From Paracoccus methylarcula (lineage in GTDB: Bacteria; Pseudomonadota; Alphaproteobacteria; Rhodobacterales; Rhodobacteraceae): DNA of 64,000 nucleotides. The DNA lies in assembly GCF_003007735.2 (NCBI RefSeq), contig NZ_PXNQ02000009.1:140118-204117 (forward strand), written 5' to 3'. Below the pieces are notes generated by a model. It was not told the origin of the DNA, did no database searches, and saw only the letters and a program-made list of their open reading frames with translations. This document shows positions 35,916-44,119 of the stretch, piece after piece. Each line of letters starts with the position of its first letter. Within the stretch, counting starts at the first letter, position 1. Position numbers and translations under genes: made by a program.

Positions 35916-36039
35916 AGCGTTCCTCCTTGTTGAATGTCGATGCCTTTGCACCGGAATGGGATGAAGGTAAATCAACGGTGGATGGCGTAAAGTTGAATTG
36001 TTGCTTTTCTATTAACCAAACTGCGGAAGAGAGGCCGAA

Positions 36040-36570
36040 ATGACGGGACAGGGCCATATCACGCTGGTCACCGGCGGGGCGCGGTCGGGCAAGTCGGGCT
36101 TGGCCGAGCGGCTGGTCGCGCGCCATGATCCGCCTTGGATCTATATCGCGACGGCGGAAGCGCGGGATGGTGAGATGGAAGAAAGAATCTTTCAACATCA
36201 AAATCGTCGCGGGAAAAGTTGGACTACAATCGAGGAGCCTGTCGCATTGGACCGCGCCTTGCGGGACAGCGATGGCCGAGGCGTTCGGCTGGTCGATTGC
36301 CTGACCCTGTGGCTGGCCAATTGTGGTGAGTCCGCCGATATCGAGGCGCTGATCCTTACCTTGCGTCAGCAATGCTCGCCTGTCGTGTTGGTGAGTAATG
36401 AACTGGGGCTTGGGATTGTGCCGGACAACGCCATGGCACGTCGTTTTCGCGATCACCATGGCTGGATGAACCAGGCGGTGGCCGGGATCGCGGACGAGGT
36501 CTGGATGTCGGTCAGCGGCCAGCCCTTGCGGCTGAAACCCGCGCGGGAGGATATAGATGCGCTCATATGA
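36040..36570 (+). CDS. cobU: Adenosylcobinamide kinase / guanylyltransferase
   Basis: 176 residues, the bifunctional CobU (CobP) length. The P-loop TGGARSGKS is at residues 11-19, and YIATAEARDGEMEERIFQH contains the guanylylated His region (HQNRRGKSW). DCLTLWLAN and SNELGLGIVP are family signatures. It phosphorylates adenosylcobinamide and attaches GMP. The 124-bp gap to divergent oppA is AT-richer than average but shows no cobalamin riboswitch. The 3' end overlaps cobT by 14 bp. Confidence 0.95.
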   Translation: MTGQGHITLVTGGARSGKSGLAERLVARHDPPWIYIATAEARDGEMEERIFQHQNRRGKSWTTIEEPVALDRALRDSDGRGVRLVDCLTLWLANCGESADIEALILTLRQQCSPVVLVSNELGLGIVPDNAMARRFRDHHGWMNQAVAGIADEVWMSVSGQPLRLKPAREDIDALI

Positions 36571-37510
36571 TGAACTGGCGGCGCAAGCCGCGCGTGACCG
36601 GCAGGACAGCCTGACCAAGCCGCCGGGTTCCCTTGGCCGGTTGGAGGAGCTTGCGGTGTTCCTGGCCGGGTGGCAGGGGCGTGAACGGCCTCGGCTGGAC
36701 CGGGCGCAGGCCATCGTTTTCGCGGGCAATCACGGCATTGTCGCGCAGGGCGTGAACCCGTTTCCCGCCGAGGTGACCGAATTGATGGTTCGGAACTTCC
36801 GCGCTGGCGGCGCCGCGATCAACCAGCTTTGCCGGGTGGCGGGGGCCGGGCTGTCCGTCCTGCCCCTGGAACTCGACCGTCCGACGCGCGATTTCACGCA
36901 AGCCCCGGCGATGGATGCCGCCGAGGTCGAGGATGCCATGGCCCAGGGTGCGCACGCGGTCGATGCGAATGCCGATATCCTGCTGCTGGGCGAGATGGGG
37001 ATCGGCAATTCCACCGTTGCGGCGGCGCTGGCGGCCTCGATTTTCGGGGGCGTGGCGCAGGATTGGGTCGGGCCGGGCACCGGCGCCGAAGGGGATATCC
37101 TGTCCCGGAAATTGCAGGCCGTCGAGGCGGGGCTTGCCCGGCACCGGCCCGTCACGGCGCGCGAGACCCTGGCGGCCTTCGGTGGGCGTGAGCAGGCGGC
37201 GATCTGTGGTGCCGTGCTGCGGGCGCGGGAACTGGGGTTGCCGGTGATCCTGGACGGATTCATCTGCACGGCGGCGGCCTCGGTCCTGACCCGCGACGAT
37301 CCGCAGGTGCTGAGCCATTGCCTGATCGGTCACGAAAGCGCCGAGCCGGGGCATCGCCGCCTTGTTGATGCGCTGAAGATCAGGCCGGTCCTGTCGCTCG
37401 ACATGCGCTTGGGAGAGGGTTCCGGCGCGGCGGTGGCGCTGCTCTTGCTGCGTGCCGCGGTCGAGTGTCATAACGGCATGGCGACATTCGCGGAGGCCGG
37501 AATTGGCTAG
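36557..37510 (+). CDS. cobT: Nicotinate-nucleotide-dimethylbenzimidazole phosphoribosyltransferase
   Basis: 317 residues; GGGAGGA precedes the ATG at 36557. Signatures in order: DSLTKPPGSLGRLEELA, FAGNHGIVAQGVNPFP, GEMGIGNSTVAAAL, DGFICTAAASVL, and the catalytic Glu in LIGHESAEPGHR, ending RAAVECHNGMATFAEAGI. It activates the lower ligand dimethylbenzimidazole as alpha-ribazole phosphate. It overlaps cobU by 14 bp and cobS by 8 bp, a tightly coupled trio. Confidence 0.96.
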   Translation: MRSYDELAAQAARDRQDSLTKPPGSLGRLEELAVFLAGWQGRERPRLDRAQAIVFAGNHGIVAQGVNPFPAEVTELMVRNFRAGGAAINQLCRVAGAGLSVLPLELDRPTRDFTQAPAMDAAEVEDAMAQGAHAVDANADILLLGEMGIGNSTVAAALAASIFGGVAQDWVGPGTGAEGDILSRKLQAVEAGLARHRPVTARETLAAFGGREQAAICGAVLRARELGLPVILDGFICTAAASVLTRDDPQVLSHCLIGHESAEPGHRRLVDALKIRPVLSLDMRLGEGSGAAVALLLLRAAVECHNGMATFAEAGIG

Positions 37511-38216
37511 ATGGCATCAATTCGTGCTGGCGCTTGTGTTCCTGACGCGCCTGCCGCTGGAGCGGCTGCTGCCGCCGCGCATATTGCCGCTGGCGGCAAG
37601 CTGCTGGGCCTTTCCGCTGGCCGGTGCGGTGGTGGGCGCGGTGGCATCGCTGCCATTCCTGCTGCCCGGACCGGCCTTGCTGCATGCCGCCCTGTCGGTT
37701 GCGCTGGCGGTCTGGTTCACCGGCGCGCTGCACGAGGATGCCCTGGCCGATTTCACCGATGCCGCGGGCGGGCGCAACAGGGAGGACCGCTTGCGGATCA
37801 TGCGCGATTCGGCGATCGGCAGTTTCGGGGTGATTGCCCTGATCCTGACCAGCCTGATCCGCGTGACGGCCATCAGCGTGCTGGGGCCGTGGCATCTGAT
37901 CGCCGCCACCGCCTGCGGCCGCACGGCAACCGTGCTGACCCTGGGGGCCATGCCGCCCGCCCGGATGGACGGGCTGGGACATGCGGCGGGCAGGCCCGGA
38001 CCGCGCAACCTGGGATTGGCCTCGCTGATCGCGATCCTGTGCCTGCTCTGGGCCGGAGAGGGTGCCTTCATCGCGTTGATCGCGGGGCTGGCGGCCATGG
38101 GCTTCACGATCTGGCTGGCGCGGAGATGGCTTGGAGGACATACCGGCGATGTGCTGGGCACGGCCTCGATCCTGACCGAGACGGCAATGCTCGCCGCTTT
38201 CGCGCTGGTGATCTAG
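37503..38216 (+). CDS. cobS: Cobalamin synthase (adenosylcobinamide-GDP ribazoletransferase)
   Basis: 237 residues from a TTG at 37503 with GAGG 7 nt upstream; no ATG fits and the start overlaps the cobT stop. Six or more membrane helices carry the family motifs LTRLPLERLLP, ALHEDALADFTDAAGG with NREDRLRIMRDSAIGSFG, and RTATVLTLGAMPPAR. It joins adenosylcobinamide-GDP with alpha-ribazole at the membrane, completing the coenzyme. The alphaproteobacterial name is also cobV. No corrin-ring genes lie near, so the ring is made or salvaged elsewhere. Confidence 0.94.
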   Translation: MARWHQFVLALVFLTRLPLERLLPPRILPLAASCWAFPLAGAVVGAVASLPFLLPGPALLHAALSVALAVWFTGALHEDALADFTDAAGGRNREDRLRIMRDSAIGSFGVIALILTSLIRVTAISVLGPWHLIAATACGRTATVLTLGAMPPARMDGLGHAAGRPGPRNLGLASLIAILCLLWAGEGAFIALIAGLAAMGFTIWLARRWLGGHTGDVLGTASILTETAMLAAFALVI

Positions 38217-38233
38217 CGGTTCCCGGGATTTTC

Positions 38234-38262
38234 TTGACCCCCGCGAGAGCTTCGCGCATACC
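38234..38262 (+). promoter_or_regulatory. Possible promoter of the TRAP permease genes
   Basis: TTGACC (38234-38239), a 17-nt spacer and CATACC (38257-38262), 72 nt before the dctQ start. The -35 is good and the -10 is poor. Confidence 0.4.
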
Positions 38263-38333
38263 CCCGCACAGTTCAAAAACGCCGGTAAAGCGGCGGCCCC
38301 GCAGATGTGGGGATGTTTCCGAGGGAGGGAATC

Positions 38334-38975
38334 ATGGGCGGCCTTCTGGCCTTGTCGCGTGGCATAGACCGCGTGAACAGCGTGATCGGGCGCAGCGCGT
38401 CCTGGTTGATCCTGCTGGCAATTTTCGTCAGCGCGACGAACGCGGTGATCCGCAAGCTTTTCAGCATCTCATCCAATGCCTGGCTTGAATTGCAATGGTA
38501 TCTCTATGGCGGGGCGTTCCTGCTGGCGGCGGCCTATACGCTGCTGGAGAACGAGCATATCCGCATCGACATCCTCTATGGCGGCCGTTCGCGGCGGACC
38601 CAGCACTGGATCGACCTGATCGGGCATCTCTTCTTCCTGCTGCCGATGGTGATCCTGTCGCTCTGGCTGATGTGGCCATGGCTGCTGCGCAGCATCCGCT
38701 CGGGCGAGATGTCGATGAATGCCGGCGGGTTGATGCTGTGGCCCGCCAAGGCCGTGCTCTTCACCGGTTTCGTGCTGCTGCTGTTCCAGGGCATATCCGA
38801 AATCGTCAAGAAGATCGCCATCATGCGCGGATTGATCGAGGACCAGCACGCGCCCTCCGGCCATCACGTGCCGCTGGAGGTCGATCCCGAGCTGCTGGCG
38901 CAGGCCGGGTTCGCCGCGCCGGATCGCGAGGACGATGACGGGAAAGACAACCGGGGCGGGGAGACACGCAAATGA
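38334..38975 (+). CDS. TRAP transporter small permease (DctQ family)
   Basis: 213 residues from the ATG at 38334 with GAGGGAGGGA upstream; the ATG at 38307 in frame lacks a site. Four helices are visible, with the DctQ motif WLELQWYLYGGAFLLAAAYTL and NEHIRIDILYGG. The C-terminus is hydrophilic and acidic. It pairs with the large permease, whose ATG overlaps its stop (ATGA). No DctP binding-protein gene is adjacent. Confidence 0.9.
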   Translation: MGGLLALSRGIDRVNSVIGRSASWLILLAIFVSATNAVIRKLFSISSNAWLELQWYLYGGAFLLAAAYTLLENEHIRIDILYGGRSRRTQHWIDLIGHLFFLLPMVILSLWLMWPWLLRSIRSGEMSMNAGGLMLWPAKAVLFTGFVLLLFQGISEIVKKIAIMRGLIEDQHAPSGHHVPLEVDPELLAQAGFAAPDREDDDGKDNRGGETRK

Positions 38976-40846
38976 TGGAACTCATCGCGCAGAACATGGC
39001 GCCGATCATGTTCCTCTCGCTGATCGTCTTCCTGCTTCTCGGCTATCCGGTCGCCTTCGCGCTGGCCGCGAACGGGCTGCTGTTCTTCGTCGTCGGGGTC
39101 GAGTTGGCGCCGCTTTCGGCTGGCACGATCCATCTCGACTGGCCATTGTTGCGGGCGATCCCCGACAGGTTCTTCAACGGGGTGGTGTCGAACGAGACAT
39201 TGCTCGCGGTGCCGTTCTTCACCTTCATGGGCATCGTGCTGGAGAAATCCGGCATGGCCGAGGACCTGCTGGACACGATCGGCCAGCTTTTCGGCCCGGT
39301 GCGGGGCGGGCTTGCCTATGCGGTGGTGATCGTCGGTGCGTTGCTGGCCGCGACCACTGGCGTCGTGGCAGCCTCGGTGATCGCGATGGGGCTGATCTCG
39401 CTGCCGATCATGCTGCGCTATGGCTATGACCGACGGATCGCCACGGGGGCAATCGCGGCCTCGGGAACATTGGCGCAGATCATCCCGCCCAGCCTGGTGC
39501 TGATCGTGCTGGCCGACCAGTTGGGGCGCTCGGTCGGAGACATGTACAAGGGCGCGCTGATCCCCGGGCTGGTGCTGACCGGCATCTATCTGGGCTATGT
39601 CTTCGTCATGTCGATCATCCGCCCGAACGCGTTGCCTGCGCTGCCGAAAGAGGCGCGGACGCTCGGATCGGGGATCGCGTCGCTGATCGTCGCGCTGGCG
39701 GCGGGTGTCGGGGTCTTCTACCTGGCCTGGACATGGCTGCACCCGGCGCATGGGAATGATGCCGATATCCTGGCCGCCGCATTGGCGGTGATCGCGGTCT
39801 ATCTTGCCGCGGTGCTGGACAGGGTGCTGAAAATCGGGGTGATGTCGCATCTGGCCCAGCAGGTCATCATCGTGCTGATCCCTCCGCTTGCGCTGATCTT
39901 CCTGGTGCTGGGCACGATCTTTCTCGGCGTCGCCACCCCGACCGAGGGTGGTGCGATGGGCGCGGTCGGCGCGCTGGTCCTTGCGGCGGGCAAACGGCGG
40001 CTGAACCTGGGCGTCATCAGCCAGGCGCTTGCGGCGACGACGCGGCTTTCGGCCTTCGTGATGTTCATCCTGATCGGTGCACGGATTTTTTCGCTGACCT
40101 TCTACGGCGTCAACGGCCATCTCTGGGTCGAGCATCTGCTGACCTCGCTGCCCGGCGGCGAATACGGTTTCCTGATCGCCGTATCGCTGCTGGTCTTCTT
40201 CCTGGCCTTCTTTCTCGACTTCTTCGAGCTGGCCTTCATCATCGTGCCGCTTCTGGCGCCTGCCGCCGAAAGCCTCGGCATCGACCTGATCTGGTTCGGG
40301 GTGATCCTGGGCGTGAACATGCAGACCAGCTTCATGCATCCGCCTTTCGGATTCGCGCTGTTCTACCTGCGTTCGGTCGCACCGCGGGAGCCCTATGCCG
40401 ACCGGGTGACGGGGCAGACCATTGCGCCGGTCAAGACCAGCCAGATCTATTGGGGGGCCGTGCCTTTCGTGTGCATCCAGATCGTGATGATCGCGGTGGT
40501 GATCAGCTTTCCACAACTGGTGATGCATTACAAAGGGGCACCGGTTGATACCTCGAATATCCGGATCGAGATTCCCTCGGGCGGGTTCAATTCCGGCGGC
40601 GAAGGCGGCTTCGGTCAACTCGGTGGCCTGGGCGGCTCGCCCTTCGGACAATCGGGCGGCGGGGATGCGGCACCGTCATCGGGTGGCCTGGGAGAACTGG
40701 GTGGCCTTGGCGGCGTGCCGAATTTCGGCGCGCCGCAGGGCGGAGCCGACTCGCCAGAGGAGGGCGGGGCACCGGCAGAGGAAACAGGTGAACCGGCAGG
40801 CGGGCTTGGCCTTGACGGGCCGCCGCCGGGTCTTGGCGGGAACTGA
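38972..40846 (+). CDS. TRAP transporter large permease (DctM family) with Gly-rich tail
   Basis: 624 residues against about 430 for a typical DctM; the long form has an inserted membrane region near residues 240-300. Motifs: FLLLGYPVAFALAANGLLFF, TFMGIVLEKSGMAEDLLDTI, GVVAASVIAMGLISLPIMLR, GTLAQIIPPSLVLIVLADQ and the late FFLDFFELAFIIVPLL with MQTSFMHPPFGFALFY. It uses the Na+ gradient to import an acid delivered by a periplasmic DctP protein. The last 80 residues are Gly/Pro-rich (GLGELGGLGGVPNFGAP) and look disordered, which is unusual. Which binding protein serves it is unknown. Confidence 0.9.
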   Translation: MMELIAQNMAPIMFLSLIVFLLLGYPVAFALAANGLLFFVVGVELAPLSAGTIHLDWPLLRAIPDRFFNGVVSNETLLAVPFFTFMGIVLEKSGMAEDLLDTIGQLFGPVRGGLAYAVVIVGALLAATTGVVAASVIAMGLISLPIMLRYGYDRRIATGAIAASGTLAQIIPPSLVLIVLADQLGRSVGDMYKGALIPGLVLTGIYLGYVFVMSIIRPNALPALPKEARTLGSGIASLIVALAAGVGVFYLAWTWLHPAHGNDADILAAALAVIAVYLAAVLDRVLKIGVMSHLAQQVIIVLIPPLALIFLVLGTIFLGVATPTEGGAMGAVGALVLAAGKRRLNLGVISQALAATTRLSAFVMFILIGARIFSLTFYGVNGHLWVEHLLTSLPGGEYGFLIAVSLLVFFLAFFLDFFELAFIIVPLLAPAAESLGIDLIWFGVILGVNMQTSFMHPPFGFALFYLRSVAPREPYADRVTGQTIAPVKTSQIYWGAVPFVCIQIVMIAVVISFPQLVMHYKGAPVDTSNIRIEIPSGGFNSGGEGGFGQLGGLGGSPFGQSGGGDAAPSSGGLGELGGLGGVPNFGAPQGGADSPEEGGAPAEETGEPAGGLGLDGPPPGLGGN

Positions 40847-40927
40847 GCGGCAGGGGCGATTCGGCCTCGGCTTGCGCCCTGCCGGCGTCGTTTCCGCAGA
40901 ATGGCGGGAAAGGCCGCAAGCGCCGGC

Positions 40928-41959
40928 TTAGCGGGTGATGGCAGCGGGGGAGATCTCGCGCAGGATGCAGGGGATCTCGATCCTGACATTGCCCGTCGGC
41001 GGCGTTTCGACCAGTTCGAAGGTGGTTTCCAGCATGGCCGGGACATTCTGCTCGGTCATGCCGACATTCTGGGGAAGAAGGGCGGCGAAGGGATCCCAAT
41101 CGAAACAGCCCAAGCGGATATCACCGGACCCGTGCCGCTGTTCGTTCAGCCAGTGGATCACGCCTTCCAGTGTAATCGTCGAATTCACGAACAGGCCGGA
41201 GCGATCGGCAAGCGTTTTCGTCGCCATCGCGGCGATGGCCTTGTGCGGCGAGTATCCGGGCATGATGATCTGATCCGGCAGGACGGACAGCCCGATTTGC
41301 CGATGCGCTGCCCTGAAACCGCGCAACCTTTCGGCCGTGTTGTGATCCTTGCTGCGTCCGCCGATGAACCAGAGGGGTCGGATCTCGCCGAAATCGCGTT
41401 CCATCCGGGACAGGATCAGCGCCGTCAGATCGCGTGCACCGGTGAAATTGTCTGACACGATCGACGGCGCGTTGCTGCCGGGAAGATCGAGGTTGATGGC
41501 GCGCACGCCCGCCGCCGCGCAGAATTCGCCGATCCGGTCGGGATCGGTGGCGCCGGTGACGATGAGGCATTCGGCCTGGTAGGAGATCAATTCGCGCGCG
41601 GCCTCGAATTCCAGATCCGGGTCGCGTTGCGTGCAGGTTATGACCGGAAACAATCCCCGGGCGCGGGCCATGATCTCGAACTGCTCGGCAATGGCGCCGA
41701 AATAGCGGTTGTCGTATTTCGGAACGATCATGCCGATGATGCGGGATCTCTCGCGCCGCAGCAGGCTGGCTTGCAGGTTCACCGCGTATCCCTGCTCGGC
41801 CGCGATGCGCGAGACGCGTTCGGCCAGCTTTTCACTGATTCGGCGCTTTTTCCAGGTTCCGTTCAGGATTGAACTGACCGCGCTCGGGCTGGTGCCCGCA
41901 ATCTCTGCCAGGTCGTAAATCGTTGGTCGCTTTGCGGAATTTCCGTCACTCTCGGCCAT
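40928..41959 (-). CDS. LacI-family transcriptional regulator of the pentitol operon
   Basis: 343 residues from the ATG at 41959 (MAESDGNSAKRPTIYDLAEI); longer in-frame starts reach into the operator region. The N-terminal helix-turn-helix is PTIYDLAEIAGTSPSAVSSI, followed by the hinge and a periplasmic-binding-like effector domain (RIIGMIVPKYDNRYFGAIAEQF, SDNFTGARDLTALIL). It is divergent from the sugar-alcohol ABC operon across 255 bp holding a 24-bp palindrome, so it probably represses that operon until the pentitol or its product binds. The effector is an inference. Confidence 0.92.
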   Translation of the reverse strand: MAESDGNSAKRPTIYDLAEIAGTSPSAVSSILNGTWKKRRISEKLAERVSRIAAEQGYAVNLQASLLRRERSRIIGMIVPKYDNRYFGAIAEQFEIMARARGLFPVITCTQRDPDLEFEAARELISYQAECLIVTGATDPDRIGEFCAAAGVRAINLDLPGSNAPSIVSDNFTGARDLTALILSRMERDFGEIRPLWFIGGRSKDHNTAERLRGFRAAHRQIGLSVLPDQIIMPGYSPHKAIAAMATKTLADRSGLFVNSTITLEGVIHWLNEQRHGSGDIRLGCFDWDPFAALLPQNVGMTEQNVPAMLETTFELVETPPTGNVRIEIPCILREISPAAITR

Positions 41960-42007
41960 GTTTCCCCGATCTGAGATGGCGGCCCAAGACCTGCCGGATA
42001 CTTCATC

Positions 42008-42068
42008 TTGACAGGAAAGGGTGCTATCTGCAACGATGCTACATCGATTGAGCATGCATGCTCAATCG
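42008..42068 (+). promoter_or_regulatory. Pentitol operon promoter and 24-bp palindromic operator
   Basis: A consensus -35 TTGACA lies at 42008-42013, with a weak -10 17-18 nt on (CAACGA/AACGAT at 42031-42037). At 42045-42068 is a perfect 24-bp palindrome with half-site CGATTGAGCATG, which would cover the transcript start. It is the obvious site for the divergent LacI-type regulator. Confidence 0.7.
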
Positions 42069-42214
42069 GTGGCGCTGCCTGGAGGACGGCGGGAGGGGGA
42101 GCGGGGTCTCCATTGGCCATCCGCATTCTGATCGCGTTGCGGCAGGGCCCGGCGCGGCCCGGTTCCCGACCGACGATCCTGCCGGGTGCTCGGGATAAGT
42201 GGAGGAAACACGAG

Positions 42215-43264
42215 ATGAAAATCAGACATTCTATCGCGACCGTTTCGGTCGTGGTGGCCGGGCTTTTCGCCGCGGCTGCCACCGCCCAGGAGGCGGCCAC
42301 CGTCGCCTTCCTGATGCCGGACCAGGCATCGACCCGCTATGAAGAGCATGATTTCCCCGGCTTCAAGGCCGCGATGGAAGAGCTGTGCCCGGATTGCGAG
42401 ATCGTCTATCAGAACGCCAATGCCGACGCGTCCTTGCAGCAGCAGCAGATCAATTCGGTCATCGCGCAGGGCGCGAAGATCATCGTGCTGGACCCGGTGG
42501 ATTCCTCGGCTGCCGCCGGACTGGTGCAGATCGCCCATAGCCAGGATGTGAAGATCATCGCCTATGACCGTCCGATTCCGGATGTGCCCGCCGATTACTA
42601 CGTCTCTTTCGACAACAAGGGGATCGGTCAGGCCATCGCGCAGTCCCTGGTCGATCACCTGAAGGCCGAGGGCGTGCCCGAGGGGGCCGGAGTGCTGCAG
42701 ATCAACGGCTCGCCCACCGATGCGGCGGCGGGGCTGATCCGCGACGGGATCGACGCAGCGCTGGATGGATCCGAATACAAGACGCTTGCCGAATATGACA
42801 CGCCTGACTGGGCTCCGTCCAAGGCGCAGGAATGGGCGGCTGGCCAGATCAACCGCTTTGGCGGCGAGATCACCGGCATCGTCGCCGCGAATGACGGCAC
42901 GGCAGGCGGCGCGATCGCGGCGCTGAAGGCGGCGGGGGCCGATCCGCTTCCGCCGGTCACCGGCAATGACGCGACCATCGCGGCGCTGCAATTGATCATC
43001 TCGGGCGATCAGTACAACACGATCTCGAAACCGTCCGAGATCGTGGCGCGCGCCGCCGCCGAAGTGACCACGACCTTCCTGAAAGGTGAGACGCCGGAGG
43101 CCAAGACGACACTTTATGACACGCCGTCCGAACTGTTCGTGCCGGCCGTCGTCACCCGCGAGAACATCAAGGCCGAGATCTTCGACAAGGGCATCCACAC
43201 CCCGGAAGAGATCTGCACCGGCGATTATGCCGAAGGCTGCCGGGAACTGGGCATTCTTCAGTAA
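42215..43264 (+). CDS. Sugar/polyol ABC transporter periplasmic binding protein
   Basis: 349 residues from the ATG at 42215 with GGAGGA upstream. The signal peptide is MKIRHSIATVSVVVAGLFAA with cleavage near ATA-QEA. It has the periplasmic-binding fold of the XylF/RbsB class: ALQLIISGDQYNTISKP and YDRPIPDVPADYYVSFDN are XylF-like. Being first of a binding protein-ATPase-permease-dehydrogenase-kinase set, its ligand is most likely ribitol or a close pentitol rather than xylose. About 150 nt of leader precede it. Confidence 0.9.
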   Translation: MKIRHSIATVSVVVAGLFAAAATAQEAATVAFLMPDQASTRYEEHDFPGFKAAMEELCPDCEIVYQNANADASLQQQQINSVIAQGAKIIVLDPVDSSAAAGLVQIAHSQDVKIIAYDRPIPDVPADYYVSFDNKGIGQAIAQSLVDHLKAEGVPEGAGVLQINGSPTDAAAGLIRDGIDAALDGSEYKTLAEYDTPDWAPSKAQEWAAGQINRFGGEITGIVAANDGTAGGAIAALKAAGADPLPPVTGNDATIAALQLIISGDQYNTISKPSEIVARAAAEVTTTFLKGETPEAKTTLYDTPSELFVPAVVTRENIKAEIFDKGIHTPEEICTGDYAEGCRELGILQ

Positions 43265-43318
43265 CCGAATGTCACGGCGCGCGTTCAGGCGCGCGCCGCC
43301 ATCACGGAGAAACACCGC

Positions 43319-44119
43319 ATGGCCTCAAATCAATCCATCACAGGCGAACCGATCCTCAGGCTGCACGGCGTGTCCAAGCAGTTCGGGGCGGTTTCGGCGC
43401 TGACCGATATCGACCTGGACATCCATGCCGGCGAGGTCGTGGCGCTGGTCGGCGATAACGGCGCCGGAAAATCCACGCTGGTCAAGACATTGGCCGGAGT
43501 GCATCAGCCAACCGCGGGCAGTATCGAGTTCATGGGCAAGCCCGTGACACTGGACAGCCCCGGCACCGCTCTGGATCTGGGCATTGCGACCGTCTTCCAG
43601 GATCTTGCGCTGTGCGAGAACCTGGACGTGGTCGCCAACCTGTTCCTTGGGCACGAGCTGGCGCCCTGGGCTCTGGACGAGGTGCAGATGGAGGTGCGCG
43701 CCTGGACGTTGTTGCAGGAACTGGCCGCCCGCATCCCCTCGGTCCGTGAACCCATCGCCTCGCTTTCGGGCGGGCAGCGGCAGACGGTCGCCATCGCGCG
43801 CTCGCTGCTCTTGGAGCCCAAGGTCATCATGCTGGACGAGCCGACCGCCGCGCTTGGCGTCGCGCAGACCGCCGAGGTGCTGAACCTGATCGAGCGGGTG
43901 CGCGAGCGGGGGCATGGCGTCGTGCTGATCTCGCATAACATGGAGGATGTGCGCGCCGTCGCCGACCGTGTGGTCGTGCTGCGATTGGGGCGCAATAACG
44001 GCGTTTTCGATGCCGATACCTCGAACGAGGAACTGGTCGCCGCGATTACCGGCGCGTCCGAGAATTCGGTCTCGCGCCGCCGGGCCCGCAAACTCGAAGA
44101 AATGGATCAATCATCATGA
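43319..44119 (+). CDS. Sugar/polyol ABC transporter ATPase
   Basis: 266 residues, a single ABC domain rather than the double one of RbsA/XylG. Walker A is GDNGAGKST (residues 45-53), the Q-loop VFQDLALCENL, signature LSGGQRQ, Walker B VIMLDEPTAALG and H-loop LISHNMEDV. It must act as a homodimer. It follows the binding-protein gene by 54 bp and overlaps the permease by 4 bp (ATGA). Confidence 0.93.
   Translation: MASNQSITGEPILRLHGVSKQFGAVSALTDIDLDIHAGEVVALVGDNGAGKSTLVKTLAGVHQPTAGSIEFMGKPVTLDSPGTALDLGIATVFQDLALCENLDVVANLFLGHELAPWALDEVQMEVRAWTLLQELAARIPSVREPIASLSGGQRQTVAIARSLLLEPKVIMLDEPTAALGVAQTAEVLNLIERVRERGHGVVLISHNMEDVRAVADRVVVLRLGRNNGVFDADTSNEELVAAITGASENSVSRRRARKLEEMDQSS

Noticed and set aside
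35976..36039. Cobalamin riboswitch upstream of cobU
   Set aside because: The whole gap to oppA is 124 bp, too short for the B12 element, and no B12 box (GCCACTG-like) is present.
42008..42214. In-frame TTG extension of the pentitol binding protein
   Set aside because: It would cover the -35 box and operator and would bury the signal peptide; the ATG at 42215 has a good ribosome site.
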